A stretch of 64,000 nucleotides of DNA, from the NCBI GenBank assembly GCA_916613615.1, contig OU744736.1, positions 5,668,330 to 5,732,329 of the forward strand. The letters are read 5' to 3'. Below are positions 25,171-38,714 of the stretch, in pieces. Within the stretch, counting starts at the first letter, position 1; every line of letters begins with the position of its first letter. A program made the translations under genes and the position numbers. The DNA comes from Steromphala cineraria (taxonomy: Eukaryota; Mollusca; Gastropoda; Trochida; Trochidae). The notes under the pieces are model-generated. The model saw only the letters and a program-made list of their open reading frames with translations, did not search any database and was not told where the DNA came from.

Positions 25171-28100
25171 AAATCATAACTTATCTTTATTGCATCATTA
25201 ACGGGCTTTACACTTTCCAGTCCATTTAATGTCTGTTTAGAGAAGAAGACAGGTCTAGTTTTTATGACTTTTTGGGACAGACTTTTGCTCATTATAACAA
25301 CATGTATTTTGGTATTTTAACATAATTATATATGCATTTATCATCCAAAATTGTGTTCCAGAGGCAATATTGCTTGTGGAAGTTCAAGCAACAGCACCTA
25401 AGAGATATCGTTTTGAACAATACCTTGCAATCGGCAAGTACAGGACATCACAAACTGTGTGCATGATCATGTAATGACGTTACAGTGATGTAAATGTGTT
25501 TATTTTGTTTGATGTTTTATAATTAACAACAAAACTTAAAGGTTGTTTTATACAAAGAGTTTCAGTGATCATAACAATTATAGTTCCTGATATTAACTTA
25601 CATTTAGATACGAAAAATTCAACTTGGATGTTGTAATCATAACACATTAAATATGTGGGAGGTCACCACTTTGTGTTATGGAGCTTAATAAATCAAATGG
25701 GTGACTGAAGAGTACATTTTACATTTACATTTTATCTTCATCTTCCATGAAACGTAATGTCAAATTAATAATGAATGCCTTTGTTAATATGTATAATCCA
25801 AAGTGAACAGTCAGATAAATACAGCAAAATTCTGTATCAAGTATCAATGTTGAAACATAACAGCAAAATGAAAAGCCAACGAAATACAACAAATACTTTC
25901 TATTATATTTTATAAAACATAGAACCTTTAAAATTCAAATGTTATTGAATTACATGTCAGTTCCTAAGGAGTAAAAATGCTTACAATGTTTTAGACTCAT
26001 TTAAAGGGACTTCGATTTATTGGCAGTATTTTATGTCAATATTATCTGATACATAAAATCAAACATTAAAAGTGTTTTCGGCGTATATATATTCAACAAA
26101 CTGCTGTCACATTTCCTTTTCTTTTTATTTATTTATATAATTTAATTGGACGTATATGTATATAACAAATGTTGATTGGGTCAAAATGTCAAGTCATGGC
26201 ATTTTATCAAGAAGTACCGGCTGTTTCGGGAATTACCATTTTTATGCTCATGGTTTACCATAAAATGTTCCAGTCATTATGTGTAACAGAAAACCAGACA
26301 ATGTACATCAGCTGGCAAGTCTATTCATCAAACCTTATCTATTTTAACCAGTAAAACATGATTTGGTAGGGTTGAATATTTTCAAACACTTGTGTTTTTG
26401 GTATATTTTAATGAATATTCAAGTTGAGTTAATTTATTTATACTTAACACTCATTACTCTTTAAATAGAATTTATGAATGATACTCTTTGCTGCTTGAGA
26501 ATCTATATTATCATGTCATCTAGTGAACACATTCATTCATCAAGCCTTCTACTGCCTGTTTAAATTCAAGCAATTACTTAAAGGATGTAGTATCTCCAGT
26601 GCCAAGAGGGCACTATACCCTATTTCTTTACACAAACGATTTCAAGGGCCTGTTGCTTGTTGTAGAATGTGTTAAAAGGTATGGCTTTTGATTTTGATAA
26701 GTTAGGACATTTAAAGATACATGTGTATTATTTGTTTTATTTGAGTGCGGGAAAGTTTAGCAGTTCAAAATTCATACTTGTCTACACAAACCGATACAAG
26801 TATATATGCATGTGTTTCTAGTGCTGTAAATCAAAGAATTTCCTCCATTCTATTGAGTAAGTTTATCTTTAAATGTGAGCTTCATATATAATTCATGTAC
26901 TCTTTTCTCGTTGTTTTCAAACACCTTATCTCAAACTTCCGTTGATATATAATAAAAATAAATAAAGAGGCTGTCATTAATAACACTAACTTTTATTTAA
27001 CAAAGGTGAGGCTTACTATCCATCATTAAAATTTACATTTAACAAAGGTTTACTGTCCATCATTATATACCAAAAGCTGAGGCCTACTGTAATAAAGGCA
27101 TTAATGTTGATCTGAAACCAAACAGATGTATTATGTGTTATTGAAGCAGTTCTCACATGGAATTGGTACGATAATTGGAGTTTTGGAAATTATTGCACCT
27201 GAAACGTAGAAGCAGTAGCATGAATACATTATTCTTGAAATGAAGTGTAAGGTTAAGGTTGAAAAATATTTTTATGTTTTTTTAAAATCATTAAAAACAC
27301 ATGCTTTCTATAATTAATTTTTGTATTTTTAGTAAAAAGTCATGCATTGATGGTTTTTATGAAGGATACATATTTTCTTACTGAAAGATATTTTCAATAA
27401 TAATTTGGTGGTAGCTATTTACTTGTTATTGTAAGTACAACTTGAAGTCGAACTCACCACGGGCAGAGATATTAAATGCACATACATGTAGTTTAGGATT
27501 TCATTTGGTTTGGATATAAGGTAATTCTGCTGCACTGGTATCCTATGGCTTGAAAATATGGCCCAATCACTTTCACCTTCATCATTGGCTTCAAACAGGA
27601 CTCGCTAATCAATCCCTGAGGCCTATTGGTCACCTTTCTTTTATTGACTAGCTTGTTAGATGGTATAGTTCTCATTGTGTAATCATAGACACCTGTTGTT
27701 GAGATGCCATTTTCTTTCTTTTGTTAAGGATATATTGCTATTCAAAAGGTATGTTTAGTTGTTATACCTTAAAGTATCACTTTTTTATTGGTAATAAATT
27801 ACATGCCTAACATACATGTATAAGCAAATCTAATATCTGTTTTCTCTTTCATCAGATAACTTTTATAAGTATTATGTTAGTATTATAAAATATTACGCTT
27901 TTATGATAGAATCAGTATAGTGTTTTGTTTTGATTTCACCTTTGCTTGATACATAGAGTTCCTGGAATAGTTTTGACAGTTTGTCATACCCAATAAAATC
28001 CCTCTAAAAGTGTTTCTGTTTCAGCTGATAACTTGTCAATGAAAGCCGTAAATGACCAAATAGAGTAAAAAAGATATTAAATAAAATGTTTTTCAACCTC

Positions 28101-28423
28101 GCGTTTTTGTAATCTTATTGTTTATGTATACAGTGAGTGGCCATTACAAACAACGTACTCAAAATTTATACAATCCCTATTAATTTGAAGCCCAAACAAA
28201 TCGGATAAATCAATATATCCTGTTGATAATCTGTCCGAATTTATCACCTGTATTTGACTGTTGTGTAAGCATATAAGTGTTATCAGTCGTTACATGGTTC
28301 TGAATGGTTGCTTTCACATATAAATGCGTCAGAAATAATATTATTTTATCAGTGCTATGTTATTGTAAACATAAAGTATTTATGAAACCAAATTGTTATT
28401 GTAAATCTCTGTAAACGTGCAGA

Positions 28424-28610
28424 CATGGCACCAGTAGCGACCTTGAATTGGGTATAGCAACACTATTCCCTGAAGAACATTTTTCACCAGGATTCATTTA
28501 TATAACATGGTAATCTGAACACACAATCTGTGCTGTCTAAGGAAAATCATAATTGCCCCTTGTAAACTTCCAATAGGTCTTTGCGAAACCAGTGATGTAA
28601 TCAAGTAATT
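28424..28610 (+). promoter_or_regulatory. Recurring unit module with TATA-like box, beta position, copy 2
   Basis: This is the counterpart of 8,436-8,625. The TATA-like run is at about 28,497-28,506, and the motif before it reads tttttcaccagg rather than tttatcaccagg. No downstream exon is recognised. Confidence 0.45.
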
Positions 28611-31424
28611 GATCATAGGTCAATACGGTTCATTGAATTCATGACGTGAATTTGAAACATTGTATTTTTTAGAAAAACATGGATTGATATTCACTTTGTT
28701 TCAAAAATGGGTATAGAATGTTCAGTTAACGTACGTGATTGACACAAGGGAGACTAGTAACTCGAATTTATGCATCGATGCTGAGAAGTATCAACGCAAT
28801 GGTATAATATTTATGTTTATATGTTGTTGTTTTAGAACTCTCTTTCCAAAGCTTGAGTATTACATGGCATTATGTGCACTGTTCTCATCACCATAGCCTA
28901 TCGCATGATAAAGCAAGATTAATGTAAATCTCACTTCGTTCACGAGCCTTGCACACACGCTAGAGTTTCCTCTCGTCTCCAATACCATGTACCTGTCGTT
29001 CATCTAGGGGATCAAGAAATCACATTTGGCGATTTGTTATAATACATGCATTCAGAGATTAGGTCAAAATAGTCGTTATCTCTGGGGTTCATCTCAAGGT
29101 ATCCTATGTGTAAAATAAACATTTGGACTCTCCTTTAGACCTGTGTAAAATGACAACCTGACGCCAGATAAGACAGACTAAAAAATATGCAGTATACTCA
29201 GGTATAATATCTGTCAGGATTCTAATAGAATTAGCCGTGCTTTTGGTGGAGGCTCATTATTATATTTTGTTCCTTTATATGGGAAGAACATGTTCTATCT
29301 TTTAAACAATAATACAATTTCATTATCTCTTACTTCTGCTTCTATTTATGTAGACAGAGTTGCCTAAGGGTAACATGTAAATCATATTATTATTTCAATG
29401 TTGAAAACGATTATCTCTAATACATCAAACTTCTCAAATGAATTCTTATTATTTTCATACCTTTACCATGTGTATTGTTGCAATGTTATCACCACCAAAA
29501 CAAATAATTTACGTGGTAATCCAGAACGATAATCAGACAATTGGTATCAAACCTGCACAGAGTGAAGTCAGAACAGTCTCTGTTGAAATTCTCCTTCGAC
29601 AAGCTGTGAAAAGAAACACCTTCGAACCAACAAATGTAGATACGCATTTGGTATATTGTTAATGTAAAATGCTGTCGTTAATGCAATTAGACCTAATTAG
29701 CCCTGGTAAATGTGGCAATTTTTACTAAGTTCCTTTCTATATTGAATTTGGGATTTTTTGGGAAAAGAGTAGAACTTATTGATTTTCAATGTTAACCCAT
29801 TTCTATAAACGATATGTCTTGTTTATATGTGTTCTGTTTACTCTGTTTCTTAGAATTGGATGTAATTGTTTTTATATATATAACGGAAGTCATTCCTTAC
29901 TGTCCTTTTCTAATATTAGTAAGGCCAAGATGAGTAAAGCTTACATATACCTGTAACATAACACAAAGACAGAAAACTTCTCATTTATCATGGCAAAAAG
30001 GCTTTATCTTGAAACTGACTGACAGCATCATTGACACCATGACAAATGTAACTAAGATTGAGCCAGAGTAATATATTGTAGACACGTCCATCCAGACAGA
30101 GCAGACTCAATGACACCATAACCTCTTGATGTATCTTCACATTAAGCTGATGTAGTCAGTGAGCAATAAATCATTCAATGAGATTCAGATCATTGCATTC
30201 AGACGGAACTATTGAGGCATATGTCATGGTATTGACCTACTGGCTGGCTTGTAATACTATAATCAATGATGTCTAATTCTTGATAACAATTGTCATTATT
30301 CCTTGAAAGTGTAAAGGACGTGTATACGAAGCAATTGCTGAACTATATGCAATGGTAATAACTTAAGATTATGATTCTAGTTTATTTCCTGTAGAGTATT
30401 TCTATTTTATGAAAACAAGGCTAATAGTGTTTTTTATTTCTTTACACATTTTATGCAAGGTGATGTATTTATGTTTTCATCCTGGTTCACGATTGTTAAA
30501 TGATTAAGTTGATAATACTAAGAACAGATAAAAAAATAATTTTTCTCTTCTAACATTGTAAGCTCAGCTGCTGTGGATGAAAGCAATTTGATTTTAAGAC
30601 AAATCATTATCTACAAAATGGTCAGAAGCAATGAACAAGGATTACATTTTATCACTTAGTGTCAGATGATATAATATTATTAATCACGATTTTCACTATT
30701 GGTCCAGTTGCAGGTCTGAGGTCTGCTGTATTGGGTTGAGGAGGAGCCAAGGGCCAATATCGCAGGCCAAGAACCTGTAGCAGGGACAAAACTAAAAAAA
30801 CTTTGTTAATAACAATTTCATTAATTATCTTCTTTGTGATTTACTTGAACAACATTAGAAAATTCAAGTTCACAATCATCATGGGACAAAACTCAAAATC
30901 ATAGGAAAAGCATTCGATGAACTTACTTTTCTACTTCCATCTAGAGTTTCCGTAGAGGGCAAAATATTTGACTGGAGGAACAGATTATCTAAAATTGTAT
31001 CTTTACCCAAGAAAACATAAAATCGTTGTCCAGCCTAGTTATTAATAACATATATATCGATTTATAAAAAGTCATGTACATGTATAGCGCAATTTAAAAT
31101 GAATGTCTGTTATTTGCAATGCTAAAAAATTATCTTTCCTTACACGATATAGACACACAGGCTAAAATAGCTTGAGTAAATAACAGTTACTTCCACTTTT
31201 CCTCAATAATACTGGACTCAGATCCAGCTGGATGTACATGTATTTTTCTCAATCTTCTTTTTAATATTTTTTTAAATGTGATATGCATTTCATGTTGTTG
31301 TCAATTACACCTAAGTTATCATGCAAACATTTGTTTCTTGGGACAACTTCAGCATAAATATTCTTTCACATAAACAACTGACAACATGGCTTGAAGATTC
31401 ATTGTAAACATGCATGTTAGATCC

Positions 31425-31605
31425 CATAATCAGCCTTGAGCTTCTAATATCAACACTTTATAGTGCCGTAGTACATTTGTCACTAGGACTCATTTATATA
31501 AGGCCTTTAGCTAGTCATATGATTTCTTGCTGATGGCTAGCTCTAATTGCACATTGTAGCTTCCCTTGTGACAATTGGAAATCTGAATCCTCGTATTGGA
31601 ACACC
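31425..31605 (+). promoter_or_regulatory. Recurring unit module with TATA-like box, gamma position, copy 2
   Basis: This is the counterpart of 12,590-12,790, with an extra ~17 bases after the cttgagctt motif. The TATA-like sequence tttatataag lies at about 31,496-31,505, after cactaggactca. Confidence 0.45.
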
Positions 31606-33530
31606 TCAGGGTGCCTTAATATGCTAATTGTGTTGTTTTGTGATGCGAATAGTTAATAAGGTTACAATCTTGTGTCTGTCATTGATAACTTCTCTATATT
31701 TTCTTTTTCTGAAGGTGATATACATAAGGAAAATATTTCATGGATAAGTAAATTGATATTGTTCTCAAGGAAGTTATGAAGTGTCACGTATTGCTATAGT
31801 TTATTTTTCTTCAGTTTTCGCTTTTTGTTTATCACACGAATCCAATGCAAGAAGACTAAAGCTACAGTAGTCAATACGATAATCTAGGATGGTACAAACA
31901 CCTGTTTTTCAAGCATTAATTAAGGTTAAGGTCAACTACATAGATTTGATATACATTTTACATAATTAGATATCAATAACGTTAAAAACAAATTATATCA
32001 ATAAGTTTTCAGCTTATTCTGAAGTTACTTTACCATCTGGCAAATATATAAACAAAGTAGATATTGAAAATATATCCCTTGAATTACTAAAACTTAAGAG
32101 TTGTAGTGGATAGGATGATGTAATATTGGCTTTCTGATTCATATTATCAAACTATAACATTTACCCCTTGGCAAACATATGTACACAATAATTGTATTTC
32201 AGCTTGCTCATGTCATCAATAAGAATGACAGAAAAACAATATCATAATTTTCTGAAAACTGTGGATTAAACAGTTAGTGACGTTATGAAGTGTCACATTT
32301 TGTTTAAGTCTATTCAGTACTCTGAGTCACCACAAGAAATATTCACATTGATCATTACGATTTAACAATTTCAAGAATAATTTCAGTGCACATACACCAG
32401 TACATTTTTAGGATCACAACTTGTGACTTATCGCACTGTACTGATACATCAAGTTCGTGTCTCAGTAGAATAATAACATCATGTTTTCATTCCTAGGAAC
32501 ACAGTCATTATCAATAAGACTTATTTCATGACAAGATAAGATTTATTTACCAAAAGGTATATGCCATTGCTTTAATACCAAAGCTAATTTATATGATATA
32601 TCCAGGAAAGGCCTAAGACCTGTAAGTCAATAGTGGCCATTTAGGTAAATAATCTAGCTAATGGGCCCAACACTGGTATCACAGCAACTGAACTTGCTTC
32701 AAATTACTAAGGGCTTGAAGCAATGTATTCCAAAATATTAACAATAACCAATATGGTATGAATATTGTACTTATTTTTTATATGAATAGATTTTTTCGGT
32801 CACATACACCACAATCGGTCAAGACAAATGTACAGTATGTCTACTTCCTTTGGCATATTCATCATGATAATTCAGTTATGTAACGATATTAAAAAGACAC
32901 ATAATTTGTTCATTTTGAAAGGATGAGTATTACTACATATCTTCTTGTGTCTTGCTTTACAATCATAGCATTATAGGCAATGTCTAAAGGAATCAATATC
33001 ATTGTTTATATGTAAATTATTTTACTGCCATTGCATTTCACTGTACACTAAGTATATATTCGTCTCCGTTGCCTATTTGGCAAATGAATGATGAATATTA
33101 ATATACTTCGCAAGACCAAGAGATAGACTGTTTACAACCTTAGAAAGAGAGCAACCATATGCGTAATTGCCCTAACACCGGTGTACCGGAAGGACCGAGA
33201 GCAACCATCTGGTCTCGTTCGAATTGGTCACAAGGGGCAAACACTCTTCACATTTTATGTCTATAGAAATAGGTCAATTTATTTTTATGGGCTGGTCATT
33301 TAGTTCAATGAGTGAGGCACTTAGATTGATGTGTAGCATGATCACGCAGTCGCCTTATGGCATTACATATACTATTTTGTGTACATTAATTATTTCCCAA
33401 ATGTGCGCTCATAAAATGTATGTTTTGTTTTAACTTTCTTTGATGCTGTTGATTAATTCTTCTAGTGTCTCTTTCAAATAAGTTAAAGGAAGCGTTTGAC
33501 CAAAACCGTGGAAGCATTGTGATTGTCATA

Positions 33531-34628
33531 TTATTTCTATCCGTTGAAGAATGAATAAGAAAGAAATTATCTTCTCCTAGCGGTATGAAGCATACTAATG
33601 AGTTATCTGCCCGCCAGGTGGCGTGTAAAAGGGGTATATAAGGGTGTAGATGTTTGAATTTGACATTCTCGATAAGTGTACTCCCGGCTTTTTCACCATG
33701 AAAACTAAAGATGTTTATACTGATTATGTTTTTCTGTATGTTTCAGGTGCATATAATCATTGGTGCTGTTATATGGCATGTGTCACTTCGCAGTGATACT
33801 TGGCTGTCGGGCCGTTATAATACGGTAATTTGGAATGTTTTCCTCATGTCGGCTGTCGAGCCGTTAAAATACGGTAATTTGGAATGTTTTGCTCATGTCG
33901 GCTGTCGAGCCGTTATAATACGGTATTTTGACATGTTTTCCTCATGTCGTCGAGCCGTTATAATACGGTGATTTGGAATGCTTTTCTCATGTCGGCTGTC
34001 GAGCCGTTATAATACGGTATTTTGATATGTTTTCCTCATGTCGGCTGTCGAGCCGTTATAATACTGTAGCGAAGAAATGTTAATTGTGTATCGATTGTCG
34101 AGCCGTTTGAAATATCAATATTTGAATACAGTCCATATATTTAAAGGAATGCCTTGATTTATGTAGATTTATAGTTAGTAAAATGTACATATTCATTGTT
34201 TCTGATGTATGCAGTAATGAGTGCGATAGTGCATGTAATGGATATTTGTGTTTGTGTAATATGTCATCTGGTAACCAGATAAAGATTATTCATCATCGCT
34301 GTTATACTTCTGTACATAATTTTGATTTAATGCATTAACAATGCTGTAAACCCTCCAGATGATAGTGCTGCTGCTGCATTTGTTGAGGGAACACGGTTCC
34401 AGAGTTTTTTTCTCTACGGGAGCTATTATCTCTGGTTTACGTGTCAGGCTCCAGCATGCCTTCGTTTTTTTGCATAGGTACTTTTTATGCATTGATTGTA
34501 CATATGTAGTTCATTCATGTGGTGAATAAACTGGCCGCGGAACACACGTCGGTGCCTATTGTTCAAGTATGTTCTTTTGTTGTCTATGTAGACGTAAATG
34601 GGGCTTGTAGGAGAAATCAAATATCCTG
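33531..34628 (+). mobile_element. 1.1-kb insertion in copy 3 with TATA box and 49-bp repeats
   Basis: Copies 1 and 4 run from gattgtcat or gattatcat directly into the taagctaacattt-like segment (2,715-2,745; 58,775-58,800). Copy 3 has ~1.1 kb between these points. The insertion has a clean core-promoter-like TATATAAGG at 33,635-33,643, a block of 49-bp tandem repeats (33,802-34,080), and an aataaa near 34,525 followed by GC-richer sequence. A weak inverted similarity joins 33,561-33,578 and 34,603-34,618. It may be a solo LTR or a non-autonomous transposon; I cannot decide. An 86-codon frame starting at 33,711 runs into the repeats and is probably not a gene. Confidence 0.5.
33802..34080 (+). 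repeat. 49-bp tandem repeat, about six copies
   Basis: Units begin with ggctgtcgagccgttataat, continue with acggtaatttggaatg and end tttcctcatgtc. The first three starts are at 33,802, 33,851 and 33,900, exactly 49 bp apart. The fourth unit has lost four or five bases, and the last decays after 34,070. There are no spacers, so this is not a CRISPR array. gagccgttataatacgg would be a plausible protein-binding core. Confidence 0.85.
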
Positions 34629-34765
34629 ATTGAGCTAACATTTATCAAACAACTCGGTAACTGTTCATATAAAACATGGCTGACACGGTTATCCCAACAT
34701 TTCATGCAACTATTCACGTTGCTGTTACATAAGAACTTATGTGTGTTGAAAATTTGTGCCTGGTT

Positions 34766-34778
34766 ATCTATAGTATTC
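34766..34778. repeat. Left target-site duplication of LINE
   Basis: The 13-bp atctatagtattc is repeated exactly at 38,558-38,570. Outside the pair the flanks join into a sequence that matches the uninterrupted copy at 58,900-59,020, which confirms the insertion limits. Confidence 0.9.
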
Positions 34779-37700
34779 TTTTTTTTTATATATATTTTTT
34801 TTATTCCTGTAATCAGTTTATATACATACATGTTTACAATAGAAAAGACACATGTTTTTTTACACATAATAAGAAAATAAAGGACAAGACATATCAGTCA
34901 CTCACACATCCACACCTTTGCATTCCCTATAGACCTAAGTACTTAAGATTCAAAAAGTTTTAAATACTTTGCACATTTTTTCCTGAATTCAAAAAACTTA
35001 ATCTTATTCCAGTATCTAACCTTTTATATTGTGTAATAATATTGCAGCTCTTTTTTGAAATGTAGTAGCATTGGTATCGTCTTCCTCAATTTACATTTGT
35101 CAATATAATATTTAGCCAGAAGTAGGATCAGATCAAAAGTTTCTTTAGTATAAAATGAGGGTGCAGACCCGAAAAGGATCAAATTGCATTGCAAATGTAT
35201 AATACCTGTGTGGACAGAGTTTAGTTCAAGCCACTGTGAAAACTGTTGCCAAAAATGTTTAGTAGTTGTGCAATTCCAGAAAAAATGAAGTATTGATTCA
35301 GGTTCTGCTGCACAGAATGTACATAAATTACTTTCAACAAGATGCATCTTTACCAGATGAGTATTTACAGGTAGAATTCTGTGTAGCAGTCTAAATGGCA
35401 TCCATCTTAATTTAGGGTCTGAATTAGTCTGGAATGGTTTAATAAGTATTTTCAACCAGTTTATATTGGACAAGGTCTCTTCTTCCCACTTTTCAATTAC
35501 CTTAAGTCTTTCAGCATTGTCTGTTAATTTGAAGTAATAATTGTTTTAATCCTTTTTTACATGAAACTAGATTTCTAATACAAAGGCTTTTATTATTGTC
35601 AAATATTGTTTCAGATATTTTATCAATGCCGAGGATTTTTTGGTATTTGTTAACTGCTTTCAAAATTCCATGAAAATGAAGAAGGTTAATTTTGAAATAA
35701 ACATGACAAAAATGTTCAAGAGACATAAAATCACCATCATCATTCAGCAAGCAGGAAATATTGACAATATCATGTTCATGGAACTGTTTACTTTTTATAG
35801 GATTTCCATTGACAAGGATGCTTCTATTGTACAACAGCGGTTCCCGAAGGAAGTCATCATAAGAACATGGTTTAGTACAAAAACTGTATTTAGCAAAAGC
35901 ATTCAATGCATCTTTCAAAAAGTTATTTTGCATTGATTCTGCTAGCATAAGTGGAAATTCACTACAAATTTTAATATGTTCAAGTACTGTGTATGCTCTT
36001 TAATGAAGAGATTCTTCCACTTCCTGTTCAGCAGAAAATAGTTTTGTCATCCATGTTATTTTAAGGCATCAACATAACAAAATATATTTATCATTCCAAG
36101 CCCTCCATCAGCTACAGTTTTACAAACAACTGACCGCTTTATTTTATCAGGCTTGTTATCCAAAAGGAAGCTAAATAAAATACTGTTTAATTTCTTAAGG
36201 AAATCTGTTGGTGGGTTGGGAAGAGTGATGAAGAGAAAATTTAATTTAGAAATGAGCAATGATTTAATAAAAGCAATTTTTCCTAGAGGAGTAATGGTTC
36301 TTTTCATCCATCCACCTTTTAATTATTTCTTCGATTTCATAGATTTTGCTTTCAAAGTTGAGTTTGATCATTTTCTTGTAGTCAATGCTAAAATTTATTC
36401 CAAGAATTCTAAAATTTTCAGGATTCCATCCCAAACTTAAGTCGGGTCTAAATTTGACATCACTATCTATTGAAGTTCCTATCCAGACAACTTCTGATTT
36501 ATCATAATTGATCTTCAGCCCTGATATTTGTGCATATAAATCTAAGGTGTCAATTACAGCTTCGAAAGATTTCTTTGAACCATCCAAGATAAATTCAGTG
36601 TCATCTGCATATTGTGCAATCAAATATTCAATGTCATCTATCATAATTCCTTTAATGTTTTTATTTTTTTTTATAAGCGCTGATAAGACTTCAGCACATA
36701 ATAAGAATATATAGGGTGATAATGGATTTCCTTGCCTGCTGCCCCGATAGATAGGTATTCATGATGACATTTTTCCATTTATTAACAAACTTGACTTTAT
36801 ATCTTATATATATATATTATATATTTATATACAGATCCAGTTTGAGATATTGTCCCCAAATCCAATTTTTTAAAATGAATGACCAGGAAATGGAGTCAAA
36901 TGCTTTTTCGAAATCAACAAGGAAAAGCATTCCAGGTTTATGTTTGGATTTTGTGTGTAATAGTAATCATCCGACTGTTCTCTCCAATATATCTGTCAGA
37001 CATAAATCCTGTTTGTTCTTCACTTATTATATTGTGAAGGACTTTTTTCAACCTATTGACAATAATTGAGGATAGTAATTTATAAGAAGAGTTCAACAAA
37101 GTAATTGGGCGCCTTGGTTTATCCCCTTTGGGGATGCAGGTTATAATTCCATGCTTCTGAGTAAAAGACAAATTGCCAGTCTCATAGCTAAACTTCAGTG
37201 ATCTCAACAAAAAATCTCCAAGGTCAATCCATAATTTTTTTTACAAAATTCATAGGAAAAGCCATCAGAGCCTGGGCTCTTATTATTGTTTGCTTTTTTA
37301 AGTGATAATAGTAATTCTTCTTTAGTTATTGGTCCTTCAATACTATCTGGGTTTTCAATCTTACTTATATCTTGCTCCGGAAGTAAACTGTTAAGGTCTT
37401 TATCTTTAACTAGGTGTTCTTTTGATGAATTTAGTTCCTCATAATATCTTGTGGCTTCTTTAATGATATCATCACTAGATGTAATAAGTTGACCATTTGG
37501 CATGATCAATTCTTTCATATTCTTACTTACATAATTTCTAGTCTCAAGGTTACAGAAGTATTTACTAACACATTCTCCTTCATCAATCCATTTAGCTTTT
37601 GATCTTACTAGCATACCATCTAATTTTGTTTGCCTTAGTTTCTGTAATTCCTGCTTCCTGTTTTCTAGCTCTTCAATAGTATCTTCGCAAAAGTTATTTT

Positions 37701-38557
37701 CAAGGTTTTCTATGTCTTTGTTCAGAGTGTCTTCTTTTTTGTTCATATCTTTTTTCTTGAAGGAGGATTTGCTATTGATTTTTCTCTTATTTTTAACAAA
37801 AGAGTTTCCAAAAACAGATGTTCATTAATTGAAAAATCTATGTGAGTATTTGAAATGTTGTTTATGTTTTCTAAATTGTACACTGGTAAAGCATATTCCT
37901 TTTTAGTCTCTAATATTATTTTTTTAATTTCTTCTACATACATTTTATACCGTAGCAAGGAGTTATTAAACGTCCAATATGTAGAACGTTTTGTTTGTTT
38001 TTCAATATCCAGACTGAAACTAACTAATGAATGATCTGTTCTATAACCCGGATTTTTTTAAACTTGCGATGCATTTCTGCAAAGGTTTTCTGACATAAGG
38101 AAAAGGTCTAGCCGAGCTTTCTTCACAGGTTTTGTACGCCGCCAGGTATACTGCCTTAATCCAGGGTTACTATCCCGCCATACATCAATAAGATTAAGTT
38201 CTCTTATTAAATCTAGTAATTTCTCCCTTGCCTTAGGATTGTTAACATTCTTATAGTTACTTGTATCCTTATCTTGATCTAGTGTTAGGTTAAAATCACC
38301 CCCCAAGAGGCATGAATCATTGCCAAATTCCTTAAATATAGATAGTATCATTTCATAAAAGTCTGGGGAATCATTATTTGGGCCATATATGTTACCAACA
38401 GACATTCTACAATCATTTAGTGTAATATCGATCAGTAGGAAGTTTCCAGAGTCATGTTTGTAAACTGGATGTATTTTATATTCTGTGTTCTGGTTAATGA
38501 GAAAGACAACACCTCTAGACTGGCTAGAATGACAGTTTATGATAACATCATGGCCCC
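34779..38557 (-). mobile_element. 5'-truncated L1/Tx1-like non-LTR retrotransposon
   Basis: A 3.8-kb LINE lies on the minus strand between exact 13-bp target duplications. Its 3' end (low coordinates) shows an A-rich tail on the minus strand at about 34,779-34,806. Its 5' end is cut inside the endonuclease domain at 38,557, which is typical of incomplete reverse transcription at the target. It carries a degenerate ORF2, described separately. An AT microsatellite at about 36,805-36,835 interrupts the reverse transcriptase region. The element is older than the LINE at 56,626, judging by its many frameshifts. Confidence 0.9.
35024..38557 (-). pseudogene. LINE ORF2: endonuclease, reverse transcriptase, C-terminal zinc motif (broken)
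   Basis: The order on the minus strand is as follows. The apurinic-type endonuclease runs from 38,557, with SRGVVFLIN, GNIYGPNND, LLGGDFNLTLD and RQYTWRR (ending near 38,058). A linker follows at 37,958-37,300. Then come the reverse transcriptase fingers NNKSPGSDGFSYEF (near 37,280), GIITCIPKGDKPR and PITLLN (37,150-37,050), and motif A LVDFEKAFDSI (near 36,900). Motif B GSRQGNPLSPYIF is near 36,710, the catalytic QYADDTEF near 36,600, and the thumb region LGINFSIDYKKM is further on. A C-terminal part has C-x2-C-x8-H-x4-C (CTFC...HFFWNC, near 35,290). It would nick target DNA and copy its own RNA there. Frameshifts split it into at least eight frames, so it is dead. Confidence 0.9.
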
Positions 38558-38570
38558 ATCTATAGTATTC
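38558..38570. repeat. Right target-site duplication of LINE
   Basis: This is an exact copy of the 13 bases at 34,766-34,778. Host sequence resumes directly after it and matches copy 4 from about 58,945. Confidence 0.9.
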
Positions 38571-38714
38571 GTCTTTTATAAGACAAAAAGAGCTGCGAGT
38601 TATTTTTCAGATTGCATTACCACGGATAAGAGACAGCAAATCCAGATTTGCTCAACATTAGTTAATGCGAGAAATGAAAAAAGAAACAAGTCAATGATGT
38701 TCATGAAAAGTAAT

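Larger units (their letters stand above)
20691..32785 (+). repeat. Long tandem unit, copy 2 (3' truncated)
   Basis: This copy starts at the base matching window position 1 and follows copy 1 collinearly through blocks at about 21,000-24,289, 25,171-30,730 and 30,980-32,770. It lacks the DIRS-like element, so 31,730-31,790 approximates the empty insertion site. Near 32,770 the match jumps from copy-1 position about 17,570 back to copy-1 position about 1,010. The unit end and the start of the next unit are therefore both missing. No exon is supported. Its frames differ from copy 1 by frameshifts and stops, for example in the minus-strand frame near 28,950-29,150. Confidence 0.8.

Noticed and set aside
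33711..33971. An 86-codon frame after the TATA box, with a hydrophobic start
   Set aside because: It runs through the 49-bp tandem repeats. The hydrophobic start alone does not support a secreted protein.
33802..34080. A short regularly spaced repeat that could be mistaken for a CRISPR array
   Set aside because: The 49-bp units are contiguous with no unique spacers, and the context is eukaryotic.
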